A program made the position numbers and the translations under genes. From contig NZ_CP109785.1 of assembly GCF_025913575.1 (NCBI RefSeq), forward strand, positions 3,100,001-3,164,000: a DNA stretch of 64,000 nt. The letters run 5' to 3'. Of this stretch, positions 25,536 to 33,855 are shown piece by piece (the first letter of the stretch is position 1; each line of letters begins with the position of its first letter). This stretch comes from Halocatena marina. Its GTDB lineage: Archaea; Halobacteriota; Halobacteria; Halobacteriales; Haloarculaceae. The notes beneath the pieces are model-generated. The model had not been told where the DNA came from. It saw only the letters and a program-made list of their open reading frames with translations, and ran no database searches.

Positions 25536-25838
25536 ATGGTCGACTCCGATGCGTCTGACGAGCAGGCGGTGGACGACGGAGATATTATTGTGCCGGTCGG
25601 ATTATACAAGATCGTCACCGTCTTCTCGACACTCATTGCTGCGGCTGCCGTTGTCGGTGGGTTTGTGATTCTCGACACAGCAACACAGGGAGCGAACGCA
25701 TCGGCTGAGGAAGTGAACGTCCTCCTTGCACTGCTTGGTGTGGCGAGTATCCTGATCGGATCGGTTATTTACGTCTTCTCGACACGGTTTCGAGCTGAAG
25801 GGATGGGAATGGGAAACCCTAAAGACGGCGCTGACTAA
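25536..25838 (+). CDS. Small bc-locus membrane protein (DUF7315-like)
   Basis: A 100-residue protein with two helices (YKIVTVFSTLIAAAAVVGGF and VLLALLGVASILIGSVIYVF) separated by a short polar loop, and a basic/polar tail. It sits 70 bp behind petD and 9 bp before the next small membrane protein. The pair is a constant companion of petBD in haloarchaea. No catalytic residues are visible; a supernumerary subunit is the natural guess. Confidence 0.75.
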   Translation: MVDSDASDEQAVDDGDIIVPVGLYKIVTVFSTLIAAAAVVGGFVILDTATQGANASAEEVNVLLALLGVASILIGSVIYVFSTRFRAEGMGMGNPKDGAD

Positions 25839-25847
25839 GAACCGATA

Positions 25848-26108
25848 ATGGCTGACGAATTCATCAAGGGATTCGCTATTCTCACGGGTGGCATGCTCGG
25901 ATGGATGGTTATCGCGGGCTGGTACAACACCCCGAGCTTCACGGAGGCACAGCTCTCCGTGCCAGTTGAACAAGAGTTACAGATGCTTGATCAGTTGGCT
26001 CTCACGTTCAAAACGGGTTTCCTGTGGTTTGCGATCCTCGGCGCACTCACCTTCTGGGTGTTGATCCCTGCAGGCAGAGAGCTCCGGAGTGCATGGGCAG
26101 CCCGCTGA
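25848..26108 (+). CDS. Small bc-locus membrane protein (DUF7314-like)
   Basis: An 86-residue protein, two helices (FAILTGGMLGWMVIAGWY and TGFLWFAILGALTFWVLIPA) with an external loop containing PSFTEAQLSVPVEQELQMLD. It is the last gene of the bc locus on this strand; the following 275 bp are non-coding with irregular CTGT-rich sequence. Confidence 0.75.
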   Translation: MADEFIKGFAILTGGMLGWMVIAGWYNTPSFTEAQLSVPVEQELQMLDQLALTFKTGFLWFAILGALTFWVLIPAGRELRSAWAAR

Positions 26109-26383
26109 TCGCTTTAGCAAAGCGAAGCGAAGCTAATCTAAGCATTCCCATCGTTGAAATTGAGCGCTTTCAGTTGAGCCCGTAGTGCCCGATCTATTAC
26201 TCACAACCCAGAAGACAACAGACTGTAGTGATTGAGAGCGTCGGCTCTGTCGGTACTGTCGGTGCTGTGTACTGTACTGTAATTCTGCTGTGTCCGTACA
26301 GAGTAGGCAGTAATAATCAGTAATCGAGAACACCACGAGGGTCGAAGCAGTACTATTACTATTGTCTGTCACTATCGTTTCCT

Positions 26384-27547
26384 ATGGCTCCCGCGTATCC
26401 ACAGCTAACGGCGTTCCTCAACGAGACAGAAACCGACGGATATCTGATCGACGCTGCAGGCAATGACAGCAATCAGTACTACCTTTCGGGTTTCAAAGGT
26501 AAATCCGTCACACTGTATGTGGACGGCGAGGTTCGACTCCTTGTTCCCGATCTCGAATACACGCGAGCAAACCGTGACAGTGACAATGTCCACCGATTCT
26601 CGGAGTTCGACTACGGAAGCATGGTCATCGAGCACGGGCAATCGAAAGCCGGACCCCTTGCAATCGCGGCGTTTCTCTCTGAGTATGGGGTCGACTCGGT
26701 CTCTGTGCCAGCCTCCGTTCCGACCGGAACGACAACGATGCTGCACGATCAGGGTATCGAGGTCGTCACGGATTATGATGGCTGTGTGGGCAGTATTCGG
26801 GCGGTGAAATCCGACGAAGAGATCGAACAGATCGCGGCGACACAACGAGCAACCATCGAAGCAATGACAGTCGCAGCGGGGTTCCTCGAACGCGCAACAG
26901 TCGAAGCGGGCGTCTTGCAGCTCGATGGAGACGTGCTGACGAGCGAGCGGGTCCGCCACGCGATCAAAACGACAGTTCTCGAAAAGAACTGTGAAGTGAG
27001 TGAGTGCATCGTTGCCGCCGGTGCAGCAGGTGCTCGCGGTCACACAGCCGGATCTGGACCAATCGAAGCAGGCGAGCCGATCATCGTCGATATTGCTCCG
27101 TACAATACGGAATCGCAGTACTATGGAGACATGACCCGGACGTTCGTGAAAGGCGAACCGGAAGCGAAGATTCAGGAGTGGTACGATGTGACCCATGAGG
27201 CTTACGAGGTGGCACTAGCGATGATCAAGCCAGGTGTGACTGGTGAAGCGGTAAACGAGGCTGTCTGTGACGTCTTCGAACGCGAAGGATACCCGACGCT
27301 TCGAACCGACGAGGCCACAGAAGATGGGTTCGTTCACTCCACTGGCCACGGTGTCGGACTCGATGTCCACGAACAGCCCAAACTCAGCTGGGGTGGTGAG
27401 AAGTTACAGCCTGGGCACGTCGTCACGGTCGAACCCGGACTGTACGAACAGGAAGTCGGCGGCGTCCGCCTTGAAGATCTCATCGTCGTAACCGAAACGG
27501 GTCACACAAACCTGACCGACTACCCACGAGAGCTCAGCGTAGTATAA
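26384..27547 (+). CDS. M24 family metallopeptidase (Xaa-Pro dipeptidase/aminopeptidase)
   Basis: A 387-residue protein with a creatinase-like N-domain (1-125) and a pita-bread catalytic domain. All five dinuclear-metal ligands are present in order: Asp in PIIVDIAPYNTESQYYG, Asp in GDMTRTF, His in HSTGHGVGLDVHE, Glu in TVEPGLYEQ and Glu in GVRLEDLIVV. It removes N-terminal residues before proline or cleaves X-Pro dipeptides in the cytosol. It is transcribed alone, between the bc genes and a convergent membrane protein commonly found near them. Confidence 0.92.
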   Translation: MAPAYPQLTAFLNETETDGYLIDAAGNDSNQYYLSGFKGKSVTLYVDGEVRLLVPDLEYTRANRDSDNVHRFSEFDYGSMVIEHGQSKAGPLAIAAFLSEYGVDSVSVPASVPTGTTTMLHDQGIEVVTDYDGCVGSIRAVKSDEEIEQIAATQRATIEAMTVAAGFLERATVEAGVLQLDGDVLTSERVRHAIKTTVLEKNCEVSECIVAAGAAGARGHTAGSGPIEAGEPIIVDIAPYNTESQYYGDMTRTFVKGEPEAKIQEWYDVTHEAYEVALAMIKPGVTGEAVNEAVCDVFEREGYPTLRTDEATEDGFVHSTGHGVGLDVHEQPKLSWGGEKLQPGHVVTVEPGLYEQEVGGVRLEDLIVVTETGHTNLTDYPRELSVV

Positions 27548-27679
27548 TACAGTTAGGACGGTACAGCGTTTCGATCCGCTATCCCGATTGAGTTCGAATT
27601 GGCAGGCCGCTCCTGTGAGGAACTGAGAGGCTACAACAAACGCAGTTCGACACGAGTCAAAAGGAAGGTGGTCGAAATC

Positions 27680-28120
27680 TCAGACAACTTTGGTCCAGAG
27701 TGGTTTGATGATGAAGAACACACTGAGGTAGGCAGCGTACGACAGCACGAATAACGACGCGACGATCGCACCTTTTGGACGCTCGATCGGGAGGCTTTGA
27801 CGGGCTTCGACTTTTCGCGCTTCGAACTCGAAGAAATCTGTGAGAACCATGCCGAGAACGAGCACGGATAACACGACGCCGGAGTGGAAATGGAGCGTCG
27901 TGTAATAGAACACGGAAACAATAAGTAGGACGTGCGTGGCAACGAGCGCGGGATGACGTTTGATCGCTTCTGCATCACCCTCTTTGGCCTGACGAACAGT
28001 CGATCGGTGCGCGATAGCACGGGCTGCGAGATTCATCAGTACGAAAGCGAGTAGCACGTACTCAAGGTACGGACCGATGGCCGTCTCAATCGAGCCGAGC
28101 TGTAAGACCGAAAGTTCCAT
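27680..28120 (-). CDS. Four-helix membrane protein (DUF7313-like)
   Basis: A 146-residue protein with four hydrophobic helices, e.g. YLEYVLLAFVLMNLAARAIA, ATHVLLIVSVFYYTTLHFHS and GAIVASLFVLSYAAYLSVFF. A His-rich element (TTLHFHSG) lies at the end of the second helix. In haloarchaea this protein family accompanies the bc locus. Function is unknown. It converges on the M24 peptidase gene. Confidence 0.7.
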   Translation of the reverse strand: MELSVLQLGSIETAIGPYLEYVLLAFVLMNLAARAIAHRSTVRQAKEGDAEAIKRHPALVATHVLLIVSVFYYTTLHFHSGVVLSVLVLGMVLTDFFEFEARKVEARQSLPIERPKGAIVASLFVLSYAAYLSVFFIIKPLWTKVV

Positions 28121-28162
28121 ACCTACATCGGGGAGGTGCTTCCATTAGAGCTTTTCCAATCC

Positions 28163-28960
28163 TTATTTGTTGGTTCGAATCGTTTCGATCGCAGAAACTG
28201 GTTTCAGCCGAAGCGTGTCGGTGTAGGGAACCGTTCCAACCGAACGACCGTCAACGAGAAGTTCGACGGCCGCATCGTCGCGCTCAATCGTGAGTCGAAT
28301 ATCCGAAAGGGAGAGCACCCAGTGATTGTGGGTAACAGAAAACGGGGCGATCGGGACAACCGAACCAACGGCTGTTTCAGGAGCGATGTGCGGTCCACCA
28401 GCATCGTGAGCGTATCCATGACTTCCCGCAGGAGTCGCAACAACGATACCATCAGCGCGGACGCTCGCAATAGGTTCGTCACCGGTCATCACCGTATACT
28501 CAGAAATACGCGCCTGCTCGGACGTGAGGAGCAGGACATCGATAAGCGCATAGACCATCCCATCTGGACGATCAATACCAATGACAGGATGGCTGACTGT
28601 CAACTGCGACCGAGAGGAAACATGAGAGCGATCTTTTGTGTGTGTTTGTGACTGTGACTGTGACTGAGAGTGGGGCTGGGACTGGATACGAGAGTGTAGC
28701 TGTGGTTCATCGAGGAGGTCTGAAAGCACCACTGGTACGTTTTCACGGGACACTGGATTGAGACCGGGGGTTCCGGTTTCGACAGGGAGAACGGGTGCGG
28801 GGGCGTCCGGAATGAGCGAATAGAGGGCGGCTTCGCCGACGGCAATAACGAACGTCGGGTCGGAGAATGGATCCTCAACGAGCGTCGCGCTAGTGTCATC
28901 AACTGCTTGCACTATCGTTTCGCTCGACTCTCCGACGACACCAACTCGTGTGTCGTTCAT
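28163..28960 (-). CDS. Atypical NAD-kinase-fold protein
   Basis: A 265-residue protein. The C-terminal part is clearly NAD-kinase-like: RADGIVVATPAGSHGYAHDA followed by GGPHIAPET matches the conserved DGVIVATPTGSTAY...GGP region. The N-terminal GGDGT motif that binds ATP phosphates and starts catalysis is replaced by VIAVGEAALYS, so kinase activity is doubtful. A Gln/Ser repeat (about 93-105, QSQPHSQSQSQSQTHTK) is inserted between the domains. Haloarchaea often have a canonical NAD kinase plus such a divergent paralogue. It could be a regulatory or lipid-binding relative. It lies beside the M28 peptidase on the same strand. Confidence 0.7.
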   Translation of the reverse strand: MNDTRVGVVGESSETIVQAVDDTSATLVEDPFSDPTFVIAVGEAALYSLIPDAPAPVLPVETGTPGLNPVSRENVPVVLSDLLDEPQLHSRIQSQPHSQSQSQSQTHTKDRSHVSSRSQLTVSHPVIGIDRPDGMVYALIDVLLLTSEQARISEYTVMTGDEPIASVRADGIVVATPAGSHGYAHDAGGPHIAPETAVGSVVPIAPFSVTHNHWVLSLSDIRLTIERDDAAVELLVDGRSVGTVPYTDTLRLKPVSAIETIRTNK

Positions 28961-28997
28961 CAGTAGAGTTGTCGTCCTGACGGTCTAAAAACGTATC

Positions 28998-30323
28998 TCA
29001 CGCAAGATCTCCAATGATACGCATACCCTCGGCTTTGTTTTCGCGTTCGAGGGCAGCGATGATCTCCTCGCGGGACTGGCGGGCGAGGGTGACATCGTCA
29101 GCCGAGAGGTGAACGATGAGTTCAGTGAGGAGAATCGCGCTCTCTCGAAGCGTTCGTGATTCCAGCTTATCAAGTGTGTCCGCGCGCGTGTGACCCCACC
29201 CACGACCTCGGGTTCCGGTTTCGCTCATGAGATGGACGCTTGGGACGCCGCCTTTGATCACGAACGGCCAGTGATCGCTGTGTGGTCCTTGTTGGGGGGA
29301 TTTCGATATCGGGTGATCGAACGTCTCCTCGATCTCGATGAGAGCATCGTCGAGATCATCGAATCCGTGTGTGTATGCAGAAACTGTTCGACCACGCGCG
29401 ATGCCATCGTTGTTCACGACTGCTTTGATGCGGTCTAGATCTGCCCGATCCGCTTCGTACTCTGAACCGCACAGACCGACCTCCTCTGCGCCGAAGACGA
29501 CGAAATGAACCCGGGTTTCGAGTTCGTCCTCGCGTCGTGAAAGCGCAGCGGCAAGTTCGAGGACCATGGCCGTCCCCATCCCGTTGTCCAGCGCACCCTC
29601 TGCGATGTCGTGTGCATCGATGTGACTGGTTACGAGGATTTCCTCAGCTTGCTCATCATCTTCGTTTTCATCGATTTTTGGCCCGAGGTACGCGTGGACG
29701 TTCTGGCTCGTCGCATCGTCGTAGGTCGCATCGACCTCAACCGTGATCTGTTCGCTCTCGAACTGTCTGGCGAGACGTGCACTAACCTCGCTGGAGACGC
29801 CAACCGCTGGGATGTCTCCGATCGGTGCCTCAGCAGTCCCGACGCTGCCCGTCGGTGCGAGACATCCCTCGACGTGATTTTCGAAAATGAACCCGGCTGC
29901 TCCCGACTGTACCGCACGGTAGTACTTCTCACGGCGGTGGATGAAGCGGCTATACCAGTCAGGAACGGTACTGGAAACCATAACGATGCTTCCGTCGAGA
30001 TCGACATCGAAGTCTTCTGGAAGACCGTACCCGAGATCGATGAGTTCACCAGTAGCGCTTTCTGCGGGACTGCGTGGGAGCGCGATGCTCTCGTGATCGG
30101 TACCGCCCGCGTGGACAGCACTCGATCCTCGTGTCCAGCCCTGAATTTCGAACGAATCGAGGTGGGCATTGCGCGCTCCCACCTCATCGAGCGCATCACG
30201 GGTTGCGATTGCCGCTTTGTGTTCACCGTCACTGCCCGCCATCCGATTTCCGATGTCAACGAGCTGTTCGAGATGATCCCATCCGACGGTGCTCGTAAAT
30301 GTTCTACCGATCCAGTCAGTCAT
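28998..30323 (-). CDS. M28 family zinc aminopeptidase
   Basis: A 441-residue protein without an obvious signal peptide. A protease-associated domain insert (~120-205) precedes the catalytic core. Two-zinc ligands are present: His and Asp in TSHIDAHDIAEGALDNGMG, the Glu pair in FVVFGAEEVGLCGSEY, Asp in VVNNDGIARG, and a C-terminal His in PHSDHWPFVIKGG. It is an aminopeptidase of the Ap1/PSMA-like clan. The cytosolic location suggests peptide turnover. It is followed after 37 bases by the NAD-kinase-like gene. Confidence 0.9.
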   Translation of the reverse strand: MTDWIGRTFTSTVGWDHLEQLVDIGNRMAGSDGEHKAAIATRDALDEVGARNAHLDSFEIQGWTRGSSAVHAGGTDHESIALPRSPAESATGELIDLGYGLPEDFDVDLDGSIVMVSSTVPDWYSRFIHRREKYYRAVQSGAAGFIFENHVEGCLAPTGSVGTAEAPIGDIPAVGVSSEVSARLARQFESEQITVEVDATYDDATSQNVHAYLGPKIDENEDDEQAEEILVTSHIDAHDIAEGALDNGMGTAMVLELAAALSRREDELETRVHFVVFGAEEVGLCGSEYEADRADLDRIKAVVNNDGIARGRTVSAYTHGFDDLDDALIEIEETFDHPISKSPQQGPHSDHWPFVIKGGVPSVHLMSETGTRGRGWGHTRADTLDKLESRTLRESAILLTELIVHLSADDVTLARQSREEIIAALERENKAEGMRIIGDLA

Positions 30324-30602
30324 ACTACGACAACGATCGACATTCGAATAATAGTTATGTGTTTGTATGTCAGTGTTTCAAGACTGAAACTTCAGATATT
30401 GTCCAAATATTAAGATGATTGCTGTCAGACGACGGTGTGGAATGGTAATCAGATATACCATCAAGTCCGGAGATACGCAGAGACAGGTTCACAGACTGTG
30501 TATGTGGATGCCATAATCCGTCGCTATTGCCATACCACAACCAAGGCAACGCGTGTATTTCCTCGATTGTGTGCAAATCGGTGTGAAAATGAACGAATAA
30601 GA

Positions 30603-31166
30603 CTATCCGTCACCGTTTTCGTCGACAATGACGACCTCCCCCGAGACGACATCGACGTTGATGAGTGTCTTTACGTCGTGGTTTTTTACCTTGTTCTCGC
30701 CACCGACTTTCTTGATAACCGCGACAATATCTGAGACATCTGCGCCGATTTCTCCGAGTGCAGTCGTGATACTGTGAAGTGTGCCTCCCGTCGAGAGAAC
30801 GTCATCAAGCAAGAGCACGCGGTCGTCAGCCTCGACATCGTTCAAATACATCTCGTTCTCAGAATATCCTGTCACTTGTGCGAGCGACACCTCCCCCTCA
30901 AGACCATACTGGCGCTTTCGGATGACGACGAGCGGAATGTCAGTCATCAGCGAGACCGCTGTCGAGATGTGAATGCCCATGGCCGCAGGAGTGACAATCT
31001 TATCGACGCCATCGAGGTCGACTTTCCGGATGATACCGATGACGATCTCACGGAGAAGTTCCGGCTCTAGCATCGGGACGCCGTCGCTGATGGGATGAAC
31101 AAAATATTCATACTCTCCCTTCCGGATGATCGGTGCGTCACGAAGCGACTCGGCCAGTCTTTCCAT
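30603..31166 (-). CDS. hpt: Hypoxanthine/guanine (or adenine) phosphoribosyltransferase
   Basis: A 187-residue type I phosphoribosyltransferase of the archaeal HGPRTase-like group. The PRPP-binding signature is [17 protein letters not shown]; the flexible-loop region includes [19 protein letters not shown]. It salvages purine bases to nucleotides with PRPP. Archaeal members of this branch have been variously labelled adenine or hypoxanthine enzymes, so the base is uncertain. Monocistronic. Confidence 0.85.
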   Translation of the reverse strand: MERLAESLRDAPIIRKGEYEYFVHPISDGVPMLEPELLREIVIGIIRKVDLDGVDKIVTPAAMGIHISTAVSLMTDIPLVVIRKRQYGLEGEVSLAQVTGYSENEMYLNDVEADDRVLLLDDVLSTGGTLHSITTALGEIGADVSDIVAVIKKVGGENKVKNHDVKTLINVDVVSGEVVIVDENGDG

Positions 31167-31377
31167 GTTGCCCGTATACTACGAAGACGTAAAAATACGG
31201 CTAGTTCATACTGAATGCGTGATCGTTACACCCACACCAAAGAAACGACATTCACATAACTGCAATATCATAATTTTTAATAATGTATTTTAAGACGAAA
31301 CACAAGAGTTAGAGGGAAGACCGACACAGAAGTCGTGTACGGAGCATCAGCTGACAGTACATTATAGCTCCGAGACA

Positions 31378-32208
31378 ATGATGCCCGAAAGCCAATCGAA
31401 ACAGACGCGGCGGACACTACTTCGGGGGGCAACCCTCGCACTCGCCGGTGGCCTTGCTGGATGCACCAGCATTATGGATTCGGACGGATCGTCGCCCAAA
31501 TCGAATCAGACGAGTTCACCGTCAGGTACGACATCAACCGGGACGTCCATGCCGGGAACAGCAACTGAGGCGCCATCAGACGGTCCCGAGGGATCGTTCC
31601 CATTCATGCATAGTGCGACGGGGACGACCAAGTTCGATGTGAAACTAGATCAAAGCCCAGTGATGGGTTCGAACGATGCTCCGGTGGACCTGTACTACTG
31701 GAGTGATTATCTCTGTCCATTTTGCCAAACATTTGCGATGAAGATCCATCCACAGATTGCCAAAAGTGCGATCGCTGATGGGACGCTTCGGGTGGTCTTT
31801 CTCCAACTACCAAACATCGGTGAAAACTCGTTCCCAGCGGCTCTGATGGCCAAATGCGTCTGGCGTCAGGTTGCAGACGATGACCCTGACCTATTTTGGA
31901 AGTGGCACCACGCTGTGTTTGAACAGCAAGGGGAGGAAGGGAGCGGCTGGGCGGATATCAAGAATCTCTACAAGATCACAGAGGATGTCGGTATCGATAC
32001 TGACGCCATCACGACGTGTATCGAGAATCGTCAAGACAAAATCAGAAAGGACATCAAAGCCGAGGTTACCGTTGCCGACCGGGAGAACATAAAGGGAACA
32101 CCCGCGTTCATCTTTTACAATCGAAAGACGGGCACATCAAAGAAGCTCGCGGGTGCACAGCCCTACGCAACGTTCAAACAAGCGATCCAAACGGTAAAGA
32201 ACGGCTGA
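31378..32208 (+). CDS. DsbA-like thioredoxin-fold lipoprotein, Tat-exported
   Basis: A 276-residue protein. The signal has the twin arginine TRRTLLRGATLALAGG and ends with the lipobox LAGC (C29), so it is probably lipid-anchored outside the cell. A Ser/Thr-rich spacer (~35-70) follows. The catalytic CPFC (C113, C116) lies in YYWSDYLCPFCQTFAMKIHP, and a cis-proline follows in IKGTPAFIFYNRK. It likely makes or isomerises disulfide bonds in exported proteins. A second ATG one codon later is possible. No partner DsbB-like gene is adjacent. Confidence 0.9.
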   Translation: MMPESQSKQTRRTLLRGATLALAGGLAGCTSIMDSDGSSPKSNQTSSPSGTTSTGTSMPGTATEAPSDGPEGSFPFMHSATGTTKFDVKLDQSPVMGSNDAPVDLYYWSDYLCPFCQTFAMKIHPQIAKSAIADGTLRVVFLQLPNIGENSFPAALMAKCVWRQVADDDPDLFWKWHHAVFEQQGEEGSGWADIKNLYKITEDVGIDTDAITTCIENRQDKIRKDIKAEVTVADRENIKGTPAFIFYNRKTGTSKKLAGAQPYATFKQAIQTVKNG

Positions 32209-32296
32209 GTTGCGTTTCAGATACGACTGATTCTCCATCGTTTGTATCGAATCTTACGAATACCGTGTTAGATACGTCCGCACCGTAAAATTGAAC

Positions 32297-32494
32297 TCAG
32301 AAGTCGTGTTCTACCTCCTCTTGATCCGCCTTCTGAATGATAATCTTGTCTTCGCGGACGCGGACAAACACCTCATCACCGATCGACATCCCTGCGACGG
32401 TCAACTCATCCTCGTGTAGATTGAGGTGAGCATTATGGTACTGGCCGTCTGCGTCTTTGGTCCCGCTGGGACTGAGTTTCTTCTTCCGTACCAT
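32297..32494 (-). CDS. AbrB/SpoVT-type small DNA-binding protein
   Basis: A 65-residue basic-to-acidic protein: KKKLSPSGTKDADGQYHNAH then VAGMSIGDEVFVRVREDKII. The GMSIGDEVFVRV strand is typical of the swapped-hairpin AbrB fold. Similar orphan proteins are widespread in haloarchaea, usually without a toxin partner; none is seen next to it here. It may be a small transcription factor. Confidence 0.65.
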   Translation of the reverse strand: MVRKKKLSPSGTKDADGQYHNAHLNLHEDELTVAGMSIGDEVFVRVREDKIIIQKADQEEVEHDF

Positions 32495-32895
32495 CGAACT
32501 AACCGTTAGCGACTGTCGGGGAAGCGGCCATTTAACTCTTATCAGGTTGGGTACTCATTTCACTTGCACAACCAGCCAGATCACGACCCGGATCGGGGCT
32601 TTCTTTACCCGCCATCATCATTATTAAATGCTATATTCCTCATTTGTTGTGAATTCGATTCATTCGATCGTGTGACCGCCGAGTATTCATTAGCTAATTC
32701 CCTCGAACAAACACAGTAGGAACTACATCTATATTATATTTTATCATTCTATAGTAATATTTACTAAAATTTTGTGAGGATAGTGTTGGTCTGGTAACGG
32801 CCAGAGAACAAACAACGAGAGTTCACCAGCTCAGTCAAGAGGGCAAGCACCGATGTCCAACAACGATCTCCCACGTGATGCATCCGAAACGAGCC
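32495..32895. other. A/T-rich intergenic region
   Basis: 401 bp, notably A/T-rich at 32725-32780 (ATATTATATTTTATCATTC). No gene recognised. It contains the promoter side of the AbrB-like gene and the 3' side of the pilin gene. Confidence 0.5.
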
Positions 32896-33330
32896 TCATG
32901 GAACAGTTGTGCGGCTCAGGGTCGTCGTCGTATCACCGGATGGATTACGCCAAATGATCCGAATCTCGTCACCACTGTCGACACCCCCTGAATAGATCAC
33001 CTCACCAGCAGTGTACTTTTCGTCGGAGCCTCCTGATTCGAGAGCTCCCTCTCCAAGCGCCGAGCCACCAACGACGACATCGATGTTTGCCCGAGTTATT
33101 GCATCGCCACTGCTGTGGCTGATCACAACACCCTCGCTATCGAAGTCATAATCCAGTCTCGTTTGTGGTGGATCTGGCTGTTGTCCACCGATTCCGAGAA
33201 CGAACGCCCCGATCACTGCTGCCAGTATCACTGTGATTGCAACCATCAGTATCACACCAATGACCGGCGAAACCGCCCGGTTCTCCTCGAATACCACCTG
33301 TTTCAGTTCTGTTCGAGATCGTCCGTCCAT
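32896..33330 (-). CDS. Type IV pilin-like protein
   Basis: A 144-residue protein starting at MDGRSRTELKQ (33330). It has the haloarchaeal pilin N-terminal domain: the preceding sequence ENRAVSPVIGVILMVAITVI, where a prepilin peptidase would cut ahead of the hydrophobic helix, and a helix continuing to IGAFVLGIGG. The rest is a small beta-rich domain containing DYDFDSEGVVISHSSGDAI. It would be assembled into adhesion pili. No pilus assembly ATPase is adjacent, so it is an orphan pilin. Confidence 0.88.
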   Translation of the reverse strand: MDGRSRTELKQVVFEENRAVSPVIGVILMVAITVILAAVIGAFVLGIGGQQPDPPQTRLDYDFDSEGVVISHSSGDAITRANIDVVVGGSALGEGALESGGSDEKYTAGEVIYSGGVDSGDEIRIIWRNPSGDTTTTLSRTTVP

Positions 33331-33855
33331 TGTTATTTTTGGCACCGCTGTTTTCGTCGCACTCTGACACACTGTCGCAGCTTTTTTTCAAAAATTTCCT
33401 CGATCATTACTTGAATTATATTCGACCGTCGTGTTTCGCTCGTGGATTAACAGACAAACCAACTGGTCCGTTTTCAGTCGTTGCTCAGCGTCACCCAGAA
33501 ACGACTGGGTGATGTGCACATGCTGATCCGTAGGGGGAGTCCGGAACACCGTGATTCGAGATGTTGTGACACGATCTGCAGGGACAGTAAGCGAACCACC
33601 ACTGGACGCAACCAACGCTGACTGACTCGACTGCACCGAATCCGAAGGCTGTACGTCCAAGCGGCGATGACCGAACGCATCGGAGTACGGACGACCCCAT
33701 TGCATGTGCATGCCGGATTGCTCTCGTTTTTGGATTTAAACCTTCACCAGAAAGTACCACCATACAACACCATGCTGTAGTATATTCTGTGTGAGGATTC
33801 AAGACAGTATTTCGTACTTCAATACAGTTAAGGATGAACTGACGCGAGTAAGAGT
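33331..33855. other. Intergenic region between pilin and Mrp operon
   Basis: 525 bp with no convincing gene; open frames here lack homology and overlap each other. It holds a strong hairpin (33491-33512) and must contain divergent promoters for the pilin gene and the antiporter operon. Confidence 0.5.
33491..33512. other. 8-bp perfect hairpin in the pilin/Mrp intergenic region
   Basis: TCACCCAG and CTGGGTGA are exact complements around a six-base loop AAACGA. No T-run follows, so a factor-independent terminator is unlikely; an operator or a structured leader RNA is possible. Confidence 0.5.

Noticed and set aside
33388..33711. 107-codon minus-strand frame upstream of the pilin gene
   Set aside because: No signal, membrane segment or family resemblance, and overlapped by other equally random frames.
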